Shown here: piece after piece, positions 26,294-35,214 of the stretch | How positions within the stretch are numbered: the stretch's first letter is position 1 | Layout of the letters: the number at the start of each line of letters is the position of its first letter | From: Clostridia bacterium | GTDB lineage: Bacteria > Bacillota > Clostridia > TANB77 > UBA1234 | Length of the DNA: 64,000 nt | Direction: 5' to 3' | Assembly: GCA_017521465.1 (NCBI GenBank) | Contig: JAFXCN010000001.1 | Location: 68,762-132,761 of the forward strand | The notes under the pieces: model-generated | Told to the model about the DNA's origin: nothing | The model's input: the letters and a program-made list of their open reading frames with translations, nothing else | The model's database searches: none | Made by a program: the position numbers and the translations under genes

Positions 26294-26881
26294 TTATTCT
26301 ATTGTTTCAAAGTCATTTATCGAATAGCCCATATTTTTCAATTCATCATATATTCTGCTGATTGGCAATCCAACTATGTTGCTGTAATTTCCATCTATTT
26401 TATCTATGAATAGAGCCCCACATGTTTCAATAGAATATCCTGCACATTCGTATACACCTTTTTCATGGTCTATATACCAGTTTATTTCTTCATCTGTCAT
26501 TTCTTTAAAGTGTACTGCTGCAGTATCAGAAAAACTTATTTTATTATTTTTGTATTTATCAAATATTGTTACACCTGTTACCGCATAATTTACTCTTCCA
26601 GAAAGTTTCTTTAAATTTCTAAACGCTTCTTCTCTATCTTTTGGTTTTTCAAATTTTTCATTATCCATATATCCAATTGTATCTGCGGCAATTATTATTC
26701 CTCCATCTAATTTTTCAGCTACCGCTTCTGCTTTCATTTTAGATAATGTTACAACATATTCTTCTGGTGTTTCAAAGTTTATATTTTCGTCAACTGCACT
26801 AACCATTGTTTCACATTTAAAGCCAGCATCATTAATTATCTTTTTTCTCCATTTTGAATTTGAAGCTAATATCAATCTCAT
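26294..26881 (-). CDS. maf: Maf-like nucleotide pyrophosphatase
   Basis: A 195-residue Maf/HAM1-fold enzyme that hydrolyses non-canonical or excess nucleoside triphosphates (dTTP/UTP in B. subtilis Maf). The N-terminus LILASNSKWRKKIINDAGF corresponds to the family's ASxSxRR motif, altered at the arginines to KWRKK. IAADTIGYMDNEKFEKPKD supplies the catalytic Asp, and SIETCGALFIDKIDGNYSNI the later motif. The start at 26881 is one base after the ktrA stop, so it is coupled. Confidence 0.85.
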   Translation of the reverse strand: MRLILASNSKWRKKIINDAGFKCETMVSAVDENINFETPEEYVVTLSKMKAEAVAEKLDGGIIIAADTIGYMDNEKFEKPKDREEAFRNLKKLSGRVNYAVTGVTIFDKYKNNKISFSDTAAVHFKEMTDEEINWYIDHEKGVYECAGYSIETCGALFIDKIDGNYSNIVGLPISRIYDELKNMGYSINDFETIE

Positions 26882-26882
26882 A

Positions 26883-27545
26883 TTACATCCATCCCATTTT
26901 TTCAATTTCTTTATTTGGTGCAATTACCATTAAGTTATCTTCTGCTGTAATTTCGTAATCTGCTGTTGGGAATATCGTTTTATCTTCATTTGTTTTCTTT
27001 ATGCAGATTACATTTAAATTGTGCTTTTGTCTTAATGCTAAGTCGCTTAATTTTTTGCCTATCCATTTTTCTGATGCTGTTACTTCTACAATACTATAGT
27101 CTTTACTAAATTCCATTCTCTCTACTAAGTTTTTATGAATTAATCCTCTAACAAGTCTTACTGCTGAGTCTCTTTCTGGTTGAACTATTTTATCAACCCC
27201 CAACATTGTAAGTACTCTTGTATGCATGTCATCTCTTGACTTTGCTATTATGTATTTAGCACCTAATTCTTTTAATGTAAGCGCTATCATTATACTTGAT
27301 TCAATATTATCTCCAATTCCAAGAATAACTACATCAAAATTATTTACACCAATTTCTCTCAAGGCATTTGCATCTACTGCATCTACCTTTACTGCTTTAG
27401 TTACATATTGTGCAACCGCATCTACTGTTTCATATGAATTATCTATGGCCATAACTTCACAATCATAATTTGCAAGTTGTTCTGCAACTGATGTTCCAAA
27501 TTTTCCTAACCCGATTATAAGTATTTGTTGATTTACTTTATTCAT
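26883..27545 (-). CDS. ktrA: Potassium uptake regulatory subunit KtrA/TrkA
   Basis: A 220-residue RCK protein: an N-terminal Rossmann domain (LIIGLGKFGTSVAEQLA, residues 8-24, with an acidic residue at the end of beta-2 for nucleotide) and a C-terminal TrkA_C domain (VTASEKWIGKKLSDLALRQK). It forms a cytoplasmic ring gating the KtrB pore in response to ATP/ADP, with c-di-AMP binding in related proteins. It is 11 bp downstream of ktrB. Confidence 0.9.
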   Translation of the reverse strand: MNKVNQQILIIGLGKFGTSVAEQLANYDCEVMAIDNSYETVDAVAQYVTKAVKVDAVDANALREIGVNNFDVVILGIGDNIESSIMIALTLKELGAKYIIAKSRDDMHTRVLTMLGVDKIVQPERDSAVRLVRGLIHKNLVERMEFSKDYSIVEVTASEKWIGKKLSDLALRQKHNLNVICIKKTNEDKTIFPTADYEITAEDNLMVIAPNKEIEKMGWM

Positions 27546-27556
27546 AATTTATTCTC

Positions 27557-28933
27557 CTATCCTATCATTATCTCTTCTTGAGTATATCTTAATACATCAT
27601 GTTCTTTCATTCTACTTTTGAATATCGCCATCGTCATTGTTATTGTTGTCACTCTACCACTATACATTAATAGCATTATCATTATTTTTCCAATAAGTGA
27701 TAATGAAGAAGTTACCCCTGCTGATAATCCACATGTTGAAAATGCTGAAACTGATTCAAATGCTAAGTCTAATGTATCTATATTTTTCTCTGTAACAGTT
27801 AATACAATTGTTGTAAGCACAACTAATGTTAATGCTAAAAATAACAACGCAATTGCTTTTTTTATCAATTCTTCTGGTATTTCTCTCTTAAATATATTTA
27901 CATGTTTTTCATTTAAAATTACACTAAATACCGTCATTGCCAAAAGTCCAAATGTTACACATTTTATTCCACCTGCTGTGCTTCCTGGTGCACCTCCTAT
28001 AAACATTAGTATTATTGTCATTATTTTTGAGGCTGGTGATAATTCAGCTGTTGGTACAGATGTTATTCCAGTTGTCCTTGCATTTACAGATTGGAATAAC
28101 GATACATATACTTTATCACCAAAATTCATATTTGCTATTGTTTCTTCATTATTATATTCAGCAAAGAATAATCCTATAGTTCCTAAAATTATTAAAATGA
28201 ATGTCATTGTAAATACTAACTTTGTATGTACTGAATATGTTGATATCATTTTTCTAAATGATGTCCTGTTTTTCATTTTATATTCGATTTTATCTCTAAC
28301 TTCATTCCAAACTAAAAAACCAAGACCACCCAGTACTGTCAAAACCATAACTACAGTACATATTAATTTATCAGTCGCAAAATTTATCAAGCTTGTACCG
28401 CCAAACAAATCAAACCCAGCATTGCAAAAACTCGATATCGATAAAAATATCGCTCGCCATATTCCACTTTTTATTCCATACATAGGTATAGTTCTTATAG
28501 CAATTAAAATCGCTCCAATAACTTCAAGTATAACTGTATATGAAAAAACTCTTTTTGTTAAATGAACTAATCCCTTTAATGCATTACTTCCGAATGAATC
28601 ACCAAGCATAATTCGTTCTTTTAGAGTAATTCGTTTTTTAAAAAATACAAAAATTAAAGTTACAAATGTCATAAACCCAAGTCCACCAATTTGAATTAAT
28701 ATTAACATTATTAATTCACCCCAAAAAGTAAATTGTTCTGCCGCAACTATTGTTGAAAGTCCTGTTACACAAACTGATGAAACTGCTGTAAATAATGCAT
28801 CTATATATGTTATTGGTTTTTCATTGCATATTGGTAATGTAAGTAAAAATCCACCAATTAAAATCAACAATAAAAAGGATACTGCTGTTATTTGCACTGA
28901 AGTAAACTTCTTCTTTTTATTAACTTCTAGCAT
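27557..28933 (-). CDS. ktrB: Potassium uptake channel subunit KtrB/TrkH
   Basis: A 458-residue membrane channel of the SKT superfamily. The four selectivity-filter loops are visible: SVCVTGLST, SFCNAGFDL, NARTTGITS and FSTCGLSAG. The start at 28933 follows GGAGG; the longer frame opens before the site and includes it as MEEKR. It forms the K+ pathway with KtrA encoded just downstream. No riboswitch was recognised in the short gap upstream. Confidence 0.93.
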   Translation of the reverse strand: MLEVNKKKKFTSVQITAVSFLLLILIGGFLLTLPICNEKPITYIDALFTAVSSVCVTGLSTIVAAEQFTFWGELIMLILIQIGGLGFMTFVTLIFVFFKKRITLKERIMLGDSFGSNALKGLVHLTKRVFSYTVILEVIGAILIAIRTIPMYGIKSGIWRAIFLSISSFCNAGFDLFGGTSLINFATDKLICTVVMVLTVLGGLGFLVWNEVRDKIEYKMKNRTSFRKMISTYSVHTKLVFTMTFILIILGTIGLFFAEYNNEETIANMNFGDKVYVSLFQSVNARTTGITSVPTAELSPASKIMTIILMFIGGAPGSTAGGIKCVTFGLLAMTVFSVILNEKHVNIFKREIPEELIKKAIALLFLALTLVVLTTIVLTVTEKNIDTLDLAFESVSAFSTCGLSAGVTSSLSLIGKIMIMLLMYSGRVTTITMTMAIFKSRMKEHDVLRYTQEEIMIG

Positions 28934-28995
28934 TCTTTTTTCCTCCATATTTATAATAATATCATATGTTATCATAACTTAAATAATTAGTAAAT

Positions 28996-30186
28996 CTAAT
29001 TGACTAAAGAAAGTTTTTTATCAATAGCTAACGCCGCTTCTTTTCCGTTTTTGATTGCCATACAAACAGTTGATTTGTTTTGTACCAAATCTCCGCCTGC
29101 AAATACTAAATCTACATTTGTCATAAATTCTTCATTAATATTTACTAGGCCATCATCCACATATTCTATATTTCCTAACACTTCTCTATTAGGTATAGCA
29201 CCAATAGCCATTATAACTGTATCTATTTCAATTACTGAATTATCATCACATAGTACATTTTCTACACGACTTTCACCATTAATTTTAACTACATTTTTTT
29301 CAAATATAAAATTTATTTTTTCTTCCATAGCTTCATTTATTTCAATTTTATTTGCTGGCATATTTTCTAATCTTTTTCTATATACAATCGTTACTTCTTT
29401 TGCATTATTTCTTTTAGCAACTCTTGCTGCATCCATTGCAACATTACCGCCACCAATTACTATAACTTTTTTGTTTTCACAATTTATATTGTCTTTTAAA
29501 AATTCATTTGCGCCATATACACCTTCTAAATCATTTCCGGGTATATCTAAAATCTTTGATTTTTCATTTCCAATTGCAAGATAAATTGCTTTAAATCCTT
29601 TTTGAAATAATGTTTCACTAGTTTCATCAATGCCATATGTAATGCCTGTTTCAACATTTATATTATTTTTTATAATATTATCAATTATTTTATTTACCAT
29701 TTCTTTTGACAGCCTATATTCTGGAATTCCATATATTAAAATTCCACCTATATAATCATTTCTTTCAAATATGGTAACATCATATCCCATTTTTCTTAAT
29801 TCGAATGCACAAGTTATTCCTGATGGTCCACCACCTATAACTGCAATTTTTTCTTTGGTAATTTGTGGCATATTAAATTCATTTGCAAAATTTTCTAAAC
29901 CATATTCACAAACAGCTGCTTCTATTTTACCAATTTGAACTGGTTCTCCTTTTATCCCCTTTATACAATTACCTTGGCATTGTTTTTCATGAGGACAAAC
30001 AGTACCACATATATATCCCATGTAATTTTTTTCAACTATTGCTTTATATGCTTTCTCAAGTTCATTATTACATACATAATTTATAAATGTAGGTATTTCC
30101 ATATTTAACGGACATGCTTTAACACAATTAGGATTTTTACAATTTAAACACTTTTTAGCTTCATCTTTTATCTCTTGAATATTCAT
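28996..30186 (-). CDS. GltD-like FAD/NAD(P)-dependent oxidoreductase
   Basis: A 396-residue protein with the layout of glutamate synthase small subunits and NfnB/DPD relatives. An N-terminal Fe-S domain has CLNCKNPNCVKACPLNMEIP and CGTVCPHEKQCQGNCI (eight cysteines). An FAD-binding GGGPSGITCAFELRKMGY begins near residue 117 and a nucleotide-binding IGGGNVAMDAARVAKR near 245. No large subunit partner is adjacent. It may move electrons between NAD(P)H and ferredoxin or glutamate; the partner is not shown here. It has its own promoter. Confidence 0.88.
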   Translation of the reverse strand: MNIQEIKDEAKKCLNCKNPNCVKACPLNMEIPTFINYVCNNELEKAYKAIVEKNYMGYICGTVCPHEKQCQGNCIKGIKGEPVQIGKIEAAVCEYGLENFANEFNMPQITKEKIAVIGGGPSGITCAFELRKMGYDVTIFERNDYIGGILIYGIPEYRLSKEMVNKIIDNIIKNNINVETGITYGIDETSETLFQKGFKAIYLAIGNEKSKILDIPGNDLEGVYGANEFLKDNINCENKKVIVIGGGNVAMDAARVAKRNNAKEVTIVYRKRLENMPANKIEINEAMEEKINFIFEKNVVKINGESRVENVLCDDNSVIEIDTVIMAIGAIPNREVLGNIEYVDDGLVNINEEFMTNVDLVFAGGDLVQNKSTVCMAIKNGKEAALAIDKKLSLVN

Positions 30187-30208
30187 ACTCTCCCACCTTT
30201 TATCCTAT

Positions 30209-30237
30209 ATTATATTAAAAGTATTTTCCTTTTTCAA
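30209..30237 (-). promoter_or_regulatory. Promoter of the GltD-like gene
   Basis: Minus strand TTGAAA (30237-30232), 17 bp, TATAAT (30214-30209). Confidence 0.82.
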
Positions 30238-30268
30238 CTTACCATACAGAAAGTCATTGAATTATTTA

Positions 30269-30297
30269 TTGCTTTTTCAAAAACTTTATGATATTAT
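30269..30297 (+). promoter_or_regulatory. Promoter of the 30336 cassette
   Basis: TTGCTT (30269-30274), 17 bp, TATTAT (30292-30297). Confidence 0.65.
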
Positions 30298-30335
30298 GTA
30301 ACCATATTAATATCCTTGGAAAGGAGCGGGTTTCT

Positions 30336-30605
30336 TTGACCAATTCCATCAATGCAACTGAACAACTCATTTTCAATGTGTACCAGGCTGTTGAAATTGC
30401 TGTTATGAAAAAGTCCCCTGTAGTTATCGACTTTTCACCCAATAATCTCACCGTAGAAGTTGCTGAAAGAATTTCTTCCTATTTGGATGATTTGACTACT
30501 GTAAAATATAATTTTGATGCAAGACGTGCTAGATTAACTATTATTCCTAAACTTGAAAGAACGGTTTTTTTTATTGATGATACATCTACCGGAAGATTGC
30601 ATTAA
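30336..30605 (+). CDS. Small hypothetical protein, TTG start
   Basis: An 89-residue soluble protein of unknown function, mixed alpha/beta (QAVEIAVMKKSPVVIDFSPN, then VEVAERISSYLDDL). The start is TTG at 30336, 9 nt after AAAGGAG. An ATG 16 codons upstream overlaps the promoter -10 and cannot be the start. It is a plus-strand cassette with its own promoter and terminator between minus-strand genes. Confidence 0.72.
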   Translation: MTNSINATEQLIFNVYQAVEIAVMKKSPVVIDFSPNNLTVEVAERISSYLDDLTTVKYNFDARRARLTIIPKLERTVFFIDDTSTGRLH

Positions 30606-30646
30606 AAATTCCCCCACACGTTTTCGTTTCGTGTGGGGGCTTTTAT
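30605..30646. terminator. Bidirectional terminator (hydA end and 30336 cassette)
   Basis: AAAAATTCCCCCACACG, loop, CGTGTGGGGGCTTTTATTTT. Confidence 0.93.
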
Positions 30647-30647
30647 T

Positions 30648-32393
30648 TTAGTCGTTAAAATATTCTCTCTTATGATAATGTGTGTGTAACAATTCGTGAG
30701 CTTTTTCACTTCCTGGTTCACCTAAGAATTCTTCGTATAATTTCTTTATTACTGGATTTTCATGTGATTTTCTAATTGGCAAGTTTTTATCAGCATCATA
30801 TAGTGCTTTTGCTCTTAATCCTCTTATATCAACAGTCGCTCTAGTTTTTGCATCATGTATTGGTTGTCCACCACCATTTACGCATCCACCTGGGCAAGCC
30901 ATTACTTCTACGAAATGATAATCACATGTTCCTGCTTTTATGCTATCCATTACTTTTGTAGCATTTGCTAATCCATGAGCTACAGCAACTTTAACATCCA
31001 TATCTCCGATTTTTATTGTTGCTTCTTTTAATCCTTCTTCGCCACGAACTTCTTCAAAATCAATTTTTTCTAATTCTTTTCCTGTTAATATTTCTGAAAC
31101 AGTTCTTAATGCTGCTTCCATAACTCCACCTGTTGTTCCAAATATAACCGCTGCACCGGTTGCTTCTCCCATTGGATTATCAAATTCAGCATCTTCAATT
31201 GTATTTAAATCGATTCCAGCTTGTTTCATCATTCTTGCAGCTTCTCTAGTTGTTAATACGGCATCTACATCTCTAAGACCATTTACATTCATTTCTTCTC
31301 TCTTAGATTCTGCCTTTTTAGCTACGCAAGGCATTACAGAAACCACAAATATGTCTTTTGGATCTATTCCTGCTTTTTCAGCATAGTATGATTTGATAAT
31401 TGCACCAAACATTTGATGTGGTGATTTTGCAGATGATAAATGATTTAATAAATCTGGATAGCTGCTTTCTGCAAATCTTACCCATCCTGGACTACAAGAT
31501 GTTATTATAGGTAAGTTTTTATTCTCTTTTATTCTTTCGATAACTTCTGTTCCTTCTTCCATAATAGTAAGATCGGCACCAGTATTTGTATCGAATACTT
31601 TATCAAATCCTATTCTCTTAAGACCAGCTACCATTTTTCCTGTAGCAAGTGTTCCTATAGGCATACCAAACTCTTCACCAATTGCAGCTCTTACAGCAGG
31701 AGCTGTTTGAACAACAACATGTTTAGTTGGATCTTCTAAAGCTTTCCAAACTTCTTTTGTTGCATCTTTTTCAGATAAAGCTCCTGTTGGACAAACATTG
31801 ATACATTGTCCACATAAGCTACATGGAACATCGTCTAAAGATTTATCAAATGCAGTACCAACTACTGATTTGAATCCTCTATTCATTGTATCAATTGCAC
31901 CAACTTTTTGTACTTTTTTACACATTGCAACGCATCTCTTACATAAGATACATTTATTTGGATCTCTAACAATTGAAGGACACATATCATCGATTGGATG
32001 TCTTTCCATTTCTCCTTCAAATTCTAATTCGTCTATGTTCATTTTTTCAGCAAGAGTTTGTAATTCACAATTTTTATTTCTTACACATGTTAAACATTTT
32101 TTATCATGAGCTGAAAGAAGTAATTCTAAAGTTACTTTTCTTGCATCTCTAATTGCAGGTGTATTTGTTCTAACAACCATACCTTCTGCAACTGGCATAA
32201 CACATGAAGTTGCAAATCCTCTAGCACCTTCTACTTCAACGATACACATACGACATGCACCGATTTCATTTATATCTTTCAAATGGCATAATGTTGGAAT
32301 ATCGATACCAGCTTCTCTGGCAGCATCCAAAATTGTATATGTCTTTGGAACTTCCATCTCTATCCCATCAATAGTAATTTTTACTTTTTCCAT
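30648..32393 (-). CDS. hydA: [FeFe]-hydrogenase catalytic subunit (HydA/HndD)
   Basis: A 581-residue iron-only hydrogenase. N-terminal 2Fe-2S domain (CHLKDINEIGACRMCIVEV), then a His/Cys cluster region (CLTCVRNKNCELQ), two 4Fe-4S motifs (CILCKRCVAMCKK, CSLCGQCINVCP), then the H-cluster: TSCSPGWVRF, MPCVAKKAE and MACPGGCVNGGGQP. With hydB and hydC upstream it forms the trimeric NAD-linked, probably electron-bifurcating hydrogenase, making H2 from NADH and reduced ferredoxin. The C-terminus lacks an extra domain. Cytoplasmic. Confidence 0.95.
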   Translation of the reverse strand: MEKVKITIDGIEMEVPKTYTILDAAREAGIDIPTLCHLKDINEIGACRMCIVEVEGARGFATSCVMPVAEGMVVRTNTPAIRDARKVTLELLLSAHDKKCLTCVRNKNCELQTLAEKMNIDELEFEGEMERHPIDDMCPSIVRDPNKCILCKRCVAMCKKVQKVGAIDTMNRGFKSVVGTAFDKSLDDVPCSLCGQCINVCPTGALSEKDATKEVWKALEDPTKHVVVQTAPAVRAAIGEEFGMPIGTLATGKMVAGLKRIGFDKVFDTNTGADLTIMEEGTEVIERIKENKNLPIITSCSPGWVRFAESSYPDLLNHLSSAKSPHQMFGAIIKSYYAEKAGIDPKDIFVVSVMPCVAKKAESKREEMNVNGLRDVDAVLTTREAARMMKQAGIDLNTIEDAEFDNPMGEATGAAVIFGTTGGVMEAALRTVSEILTGKELEKIDFEEVRGEEGLKEATIKIGDMDVKVAVAHGLANATKVMDSIKAGTCDYHFVEVMACPGGCVNGGGQPIHDAKTRATVDIRGLRAKALYDADKNLPIRKSHENPVIKKLYEEFLGEPGSEKAHELLHTHYHKREYFND

Positions 32394-32527
32394 TGAATTT
32401 ACCTCCTATATATTTTTTCCACCGAATAAATTTTCAATATTATTATTTCTTGTAAACAAATCAAAATACAATTTTCATTTGCTTATCAAGCTCATACACT
32501 TTTTGAAAATAAATCAAAATTGGTAGG

Positions 32528-32612
32528 TTGGCGCAAAACATCGATTGCCGAGGACCGGAGTCGTACGATGGTACGTCGAGGACCGAAGATGCAATCGATT
32601 TTTGTGCCAAAG
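32528..32612. repeat. Structured inverted repeat between hydB and hydA
   Basis: TTGGCGCAAAACATCGATTGC on the left pairs with GCAATCGATTTTTGTGCCAA on the right. Inside, GGACCGGAGTCGTAC and GTACGTCGAGGACCG form a second stem related to the element at 3215-3262. It interrupts a 232-bp gap within an operon; the hydB stop lies just beyond it. Confidence 0.8.
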
Positions 32613-32625
32613 TGCCGATTTTCAT

Positions 32626-34488
32626 TTATTTTCTACTAATAGCTTTGAATGGACACTTAGCTATACAAACTCCACACTTAATACACTTATCTGGATCTAT
32701 TGAGAATGGACTCTTAAGTTCACCAGAAATTGCATTTACTGGACAGTTTTTAGCACATAAGCTACAACCTTTACATTTATCTTTATCTATTGTAACCGTT
32801 GTCATTGCTTTACATTCACCTGAAGGACATCTCTTTTCTTTAATGTGTGCTTCATATTCATCTCTGAAATATTTTAATGTGCTTAATACTGGATTTGGTG
32901 CTGTTTGACCTAATCCACATAAAGAAGAACGTTTGATATTTTTAGCTAATTCTTCTAACTTTTCAATATCTCCTTCTTTACCTTGTCCATTTGTAAGTCT
33001 ATCTAATATTTCATTCATTCTCTTTGTACCAATTCTACATGGAGGACATTTTCCGCAAGATTCATCTACCGTGAAGTCTAGGAAGAATTTTGCAATGTTA
33101 ACCATACATTTTGTATCATCCATAACAATTAATCCACCTGAACCCATCATTGAACCAATTGCTGATAAGCTTTCGTAATCGATTGGTGTATCTAAATGTT
33201 CAGCTGGGATACATCCACCTGATGGTCCACCTGTTTGTGCAGCTTTAAATTCTCTGCCACCTGGAATTCCACCACCGATATCAAATATAATTTCACGAAG
33301 TGTTGTACCCATTGGAACTTCAACAAGTCCTACGTTGTTAATGTTTCCACCAACTGCAAATACTTTTGTTCCTTTTGATTTTTCAGTTCCAATACTTCCA
33401 AACCATTCTGCTCCATTTAAAATAATTTGTGTAATATTAGCATATGTTTCAACATTGTTTAATAATGTTGGTTTTCCAAATAATCCTTTATTTGCTGGGA
33501 ATGGTGGTCTTGGTCTTGGTTCTCCTCTGTGACCTTCAACAGATTCCATAAGAGCTGTTTCTTCACCACAAACGAATGCACCAGCACCAAGTCTGATCTC
33601 TAGATCAAATTCAAATTCTGTTCCAAATATTCCTTTTCCAAGTAAACCATATTCTCTAGCTTGGTCAATTGCTCTTTGTAAACGACGAACAGCAATTGGA
33701 TATTCCGCTCTTACATATACATATCCTTTAGTTGCACCAACAGCATAGGCTGCAATAGCCATAGCTTCAACTAATGCGTGAGGATCTCCTTCTAGAACAC
33801 TTCTATCCATGAATGCTCCTGGATCTCCTTCGTCAGCATTACAAGCTACATACTTTTGATCTCCAACAGCTTTTTTAGTAAATTCCCATTTTAATCCTGT
33901 TGGGAATCCAGCACCACCTCTACCTCTTAATCCTGATGCTTTAACTTCATTTACAACATCATCTGGTGTCATAGAAGTTAATACTTTTTCTAAAGCTTTA
34001 TATCCATCGAATGCTATGTATTCGTCAATATTTTCTGGATCTATCATTCCACAATTTTTTAATACAACTCTTTTTTGTTTTTTATAGAAGTTAAGCTCAT
34101 CTAAACGTTTAACTGTATTTCCATCAATATCTTTACACAATAATCTTTCAACAATTTCACCATTTAAGATATGTTTTTCAAATATTTCTTCAACATCTTC
34201 TTCTTGCGCCATTGCATAGAAAGTATCTTCTGGTCTAATTATTATTATTGGTCCTTTTGCACAAAGTCCAAAACAACCTGTTCTGATAACACGAACATTT
34301 TCAATATTTTTTTCTTCAATAATTGCATTCATTTTGCTTATTATTTTATCTGAATGTGATGATGTACAACCTGTACCACCACAAACTAATATATGTTTTT
34401 CATTTCCTTTATAGTTAATATCTTTTCTTAAAGATATTTCACTTAAAGTCTTTTCTCTAATCTCATTAATTTCATTTATCGTTTTCAT
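32626..34488 (-). CDS. hydB: Hydrogenase NADH-binding flavin subunit (HydB/HndC, NuoF-like)
   Basis: A 620-residue subunit. The N-terminal thioredoxin-like 2Fe-2S domain (LVCGGTGCTSSHSDK, TGCFGLCAKGPI) precedes the NuoF core with GLRGRGGAGFPTGLKWEF, NADH/FMN sites, and CGKCPPCRIGTKR for a 4Fe-4S cluster. Two ferredoxin motifs close it (CKGCSLCAKNCPVNAI, CIKCGVCIAKCPFKAI). It oxidises or reduces NAD(H) and passes electrons to HydA. The order hydC-hydB-hydA is conserved in Clostridia. Confidence 0.95.
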   Translation of the reverse strand: MKTINEINEIREKTLSEISLRKDINYKGNEKHILVCGGTGCTSSHSDKIISKMNAIIEEKNIENVRVIRTGCFGLCAKGPIIIIRPEDTFYAMAQEEDVEEIFEKHILNGEIVERLLCKDIDGNTVKRLDELNFYKKQKRVVLKNCGMIDPENIDEYIAFDGYKALEKVLTSMTPDDVVNEVKASGLRGRGGAGFPTGLKWEFTKKAVGDQKYVACNADEGDPGAFMDRSVLEGDPHALVEAMAIAAYAVGATKGYVYVRAEYPIAVRRLQRAIDQAREYGLLGKGIFGTEFEFDLEIRLGAGAFVCGEETALMESVEGHRGEPRPRPPFPANKGLFGKPTLLNNVETYANITQIILNGAEWFGSIGTEKSKGTKVFAVGGNINNVGLVEVPMGTTLREIIFDIGGGIPGGREFKAAQTGGPSGGCIPAEHLDTPIDYESLSAIGSMMGSGGLIVMDDTKCMVNIAKFFLDFTVDESCGKCPPCRIGTKRMNEILDRLTNGQGKEGDIEKLEELAKNIKRSSLCGLGQTAPNPVLSTLKYFRDEYEAHIKEKRCPSGECKAMTTVTIDKDKCKGCSLCAKNCPVNAISGELKSPFSIDPDKCIKCGVCIAKCPFKAISRK

Positions 34489-34529
34489 AAGATTTTTCCT
34501 TTCCTCTAAAAGTTTTTTATACTGCTATA

Positions 34530-35036
34530 TTATTGATACTTTTCCAATATATCCTTAATCATTGAAGGGTCTAATTTTCCATAAACTTCTTCATTTATAG
34601 TCATAACTGGAGCTAATCCACAAGCACCAATACATCTAGTTGCTTCTAGTGAAAATTTTCCATCTGGTGTAATTCCACCAACGTCGATACCAAGTATTTC
34701 TTTTAATTTATCTAATATACCTTGTGAACCTTTAACGTAGCAAGCTGTACCTAAACAAACTGCAATGTTGTATTTTCCTTTTGGCTCTAATGAGAATCTA
34801 CTATAGAATGTTATAACTCCATAGATTTCAGCCATAGGAATACCAAGTTCTTCTGATATAATTTTTTGAGCTCTCATTGGTATATAACCAAATATGTTTT
34901 GTGTTTCATTTAAAATGTGCATTAATTGACTCTTGTCATAATTGCAATCTTTAATAATTTGCACTAATTTTTCTTCTCTTTCGTCTTTTCCGCCACATCC
35001 ACATTGGCATTGACATTTTTCATTATTTTCTGACAT
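34530..35036 (-). CDS. hydC: Hydrogenase 2Fe-2S subunit (HydC/HndA, NuoE-like)
   Basis: A 168-residue NuoE-type subunit. The 2Fe-2S ligands are in AVCLGTACYVKGS and ATRCIGACGLAPV. Unusually, the N-terminus has CQCQCGCGGKDERE, four cysteines within eight residues, which ordinary NuoE subunits do not have; it could hold a metal or be flexible. It leads the operon, 41 bp before hydB, with promoter at 35076-35104. Confidence 0.93.
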   Translation of the reverse strand: MSENNEKCQCQCGCGGKDEREEKLVQIIKDCNYDKSQLMHILNETQNIFGYIPMRAQKIISEELGIPMAEIYGVITFYSRFSLEPKGKYNIAVCLGTACYVKGSQGILDKLKEILGIDVGGITPDGKFSLEATRCIGACGLAPVMTINEEVYGKLDPSMIKDILEKYQ

Positions 35037-35075
35037 TTTTCTTCCTCCTTAAAATATCACTCCATACATCATCAG

Positions 35076-35104
35076 ATTATATCAAACCTATATCTACAAA
35101 GCAA
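35076..35104 (-). promoter_or_regulatory. Hydrogenase operon promoter
   Basis: Minus strand TTGCTT (35104-35099), 17 bp, TATAAT (35081-35076). Confidence 0.78.
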
Positions 35105-35134
35105 CAAGAAAATTCTACAAAATCTTACGGGTGG

Positions 35135-35163
35135 TTGACTTTTTTACCTTTTTATGTTATATT
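35135..35163 (+). promoter_or_regulatory. Promoter of the first GxxxG-tail gene
   Basis: TTGACT (35135-35140), 17 bp, TATATT (35158-35163). GTTGACTTTTTTACCTTTTT and the following ATGTTATATT are identical to the promoter at 36049. Confidence 0.85.
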
Positions 35164-35214
35164 GTATCTGCGTTTCTATACTACTAAATACTACTTGAAA
35201 CTGGAGGTAGAACT

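Noticed and set aside
27618-28565. 315-codon plus-strand open frame
   Set aside because: It is the antisense shadow of ktrB, whose selectivity-filter motifs are clear; no ribosome binding site precedes it.
28934-28995. c-di-AMP riboswitch before ktrB
   Set aside because: The gap is too short and shows no conserved structure.
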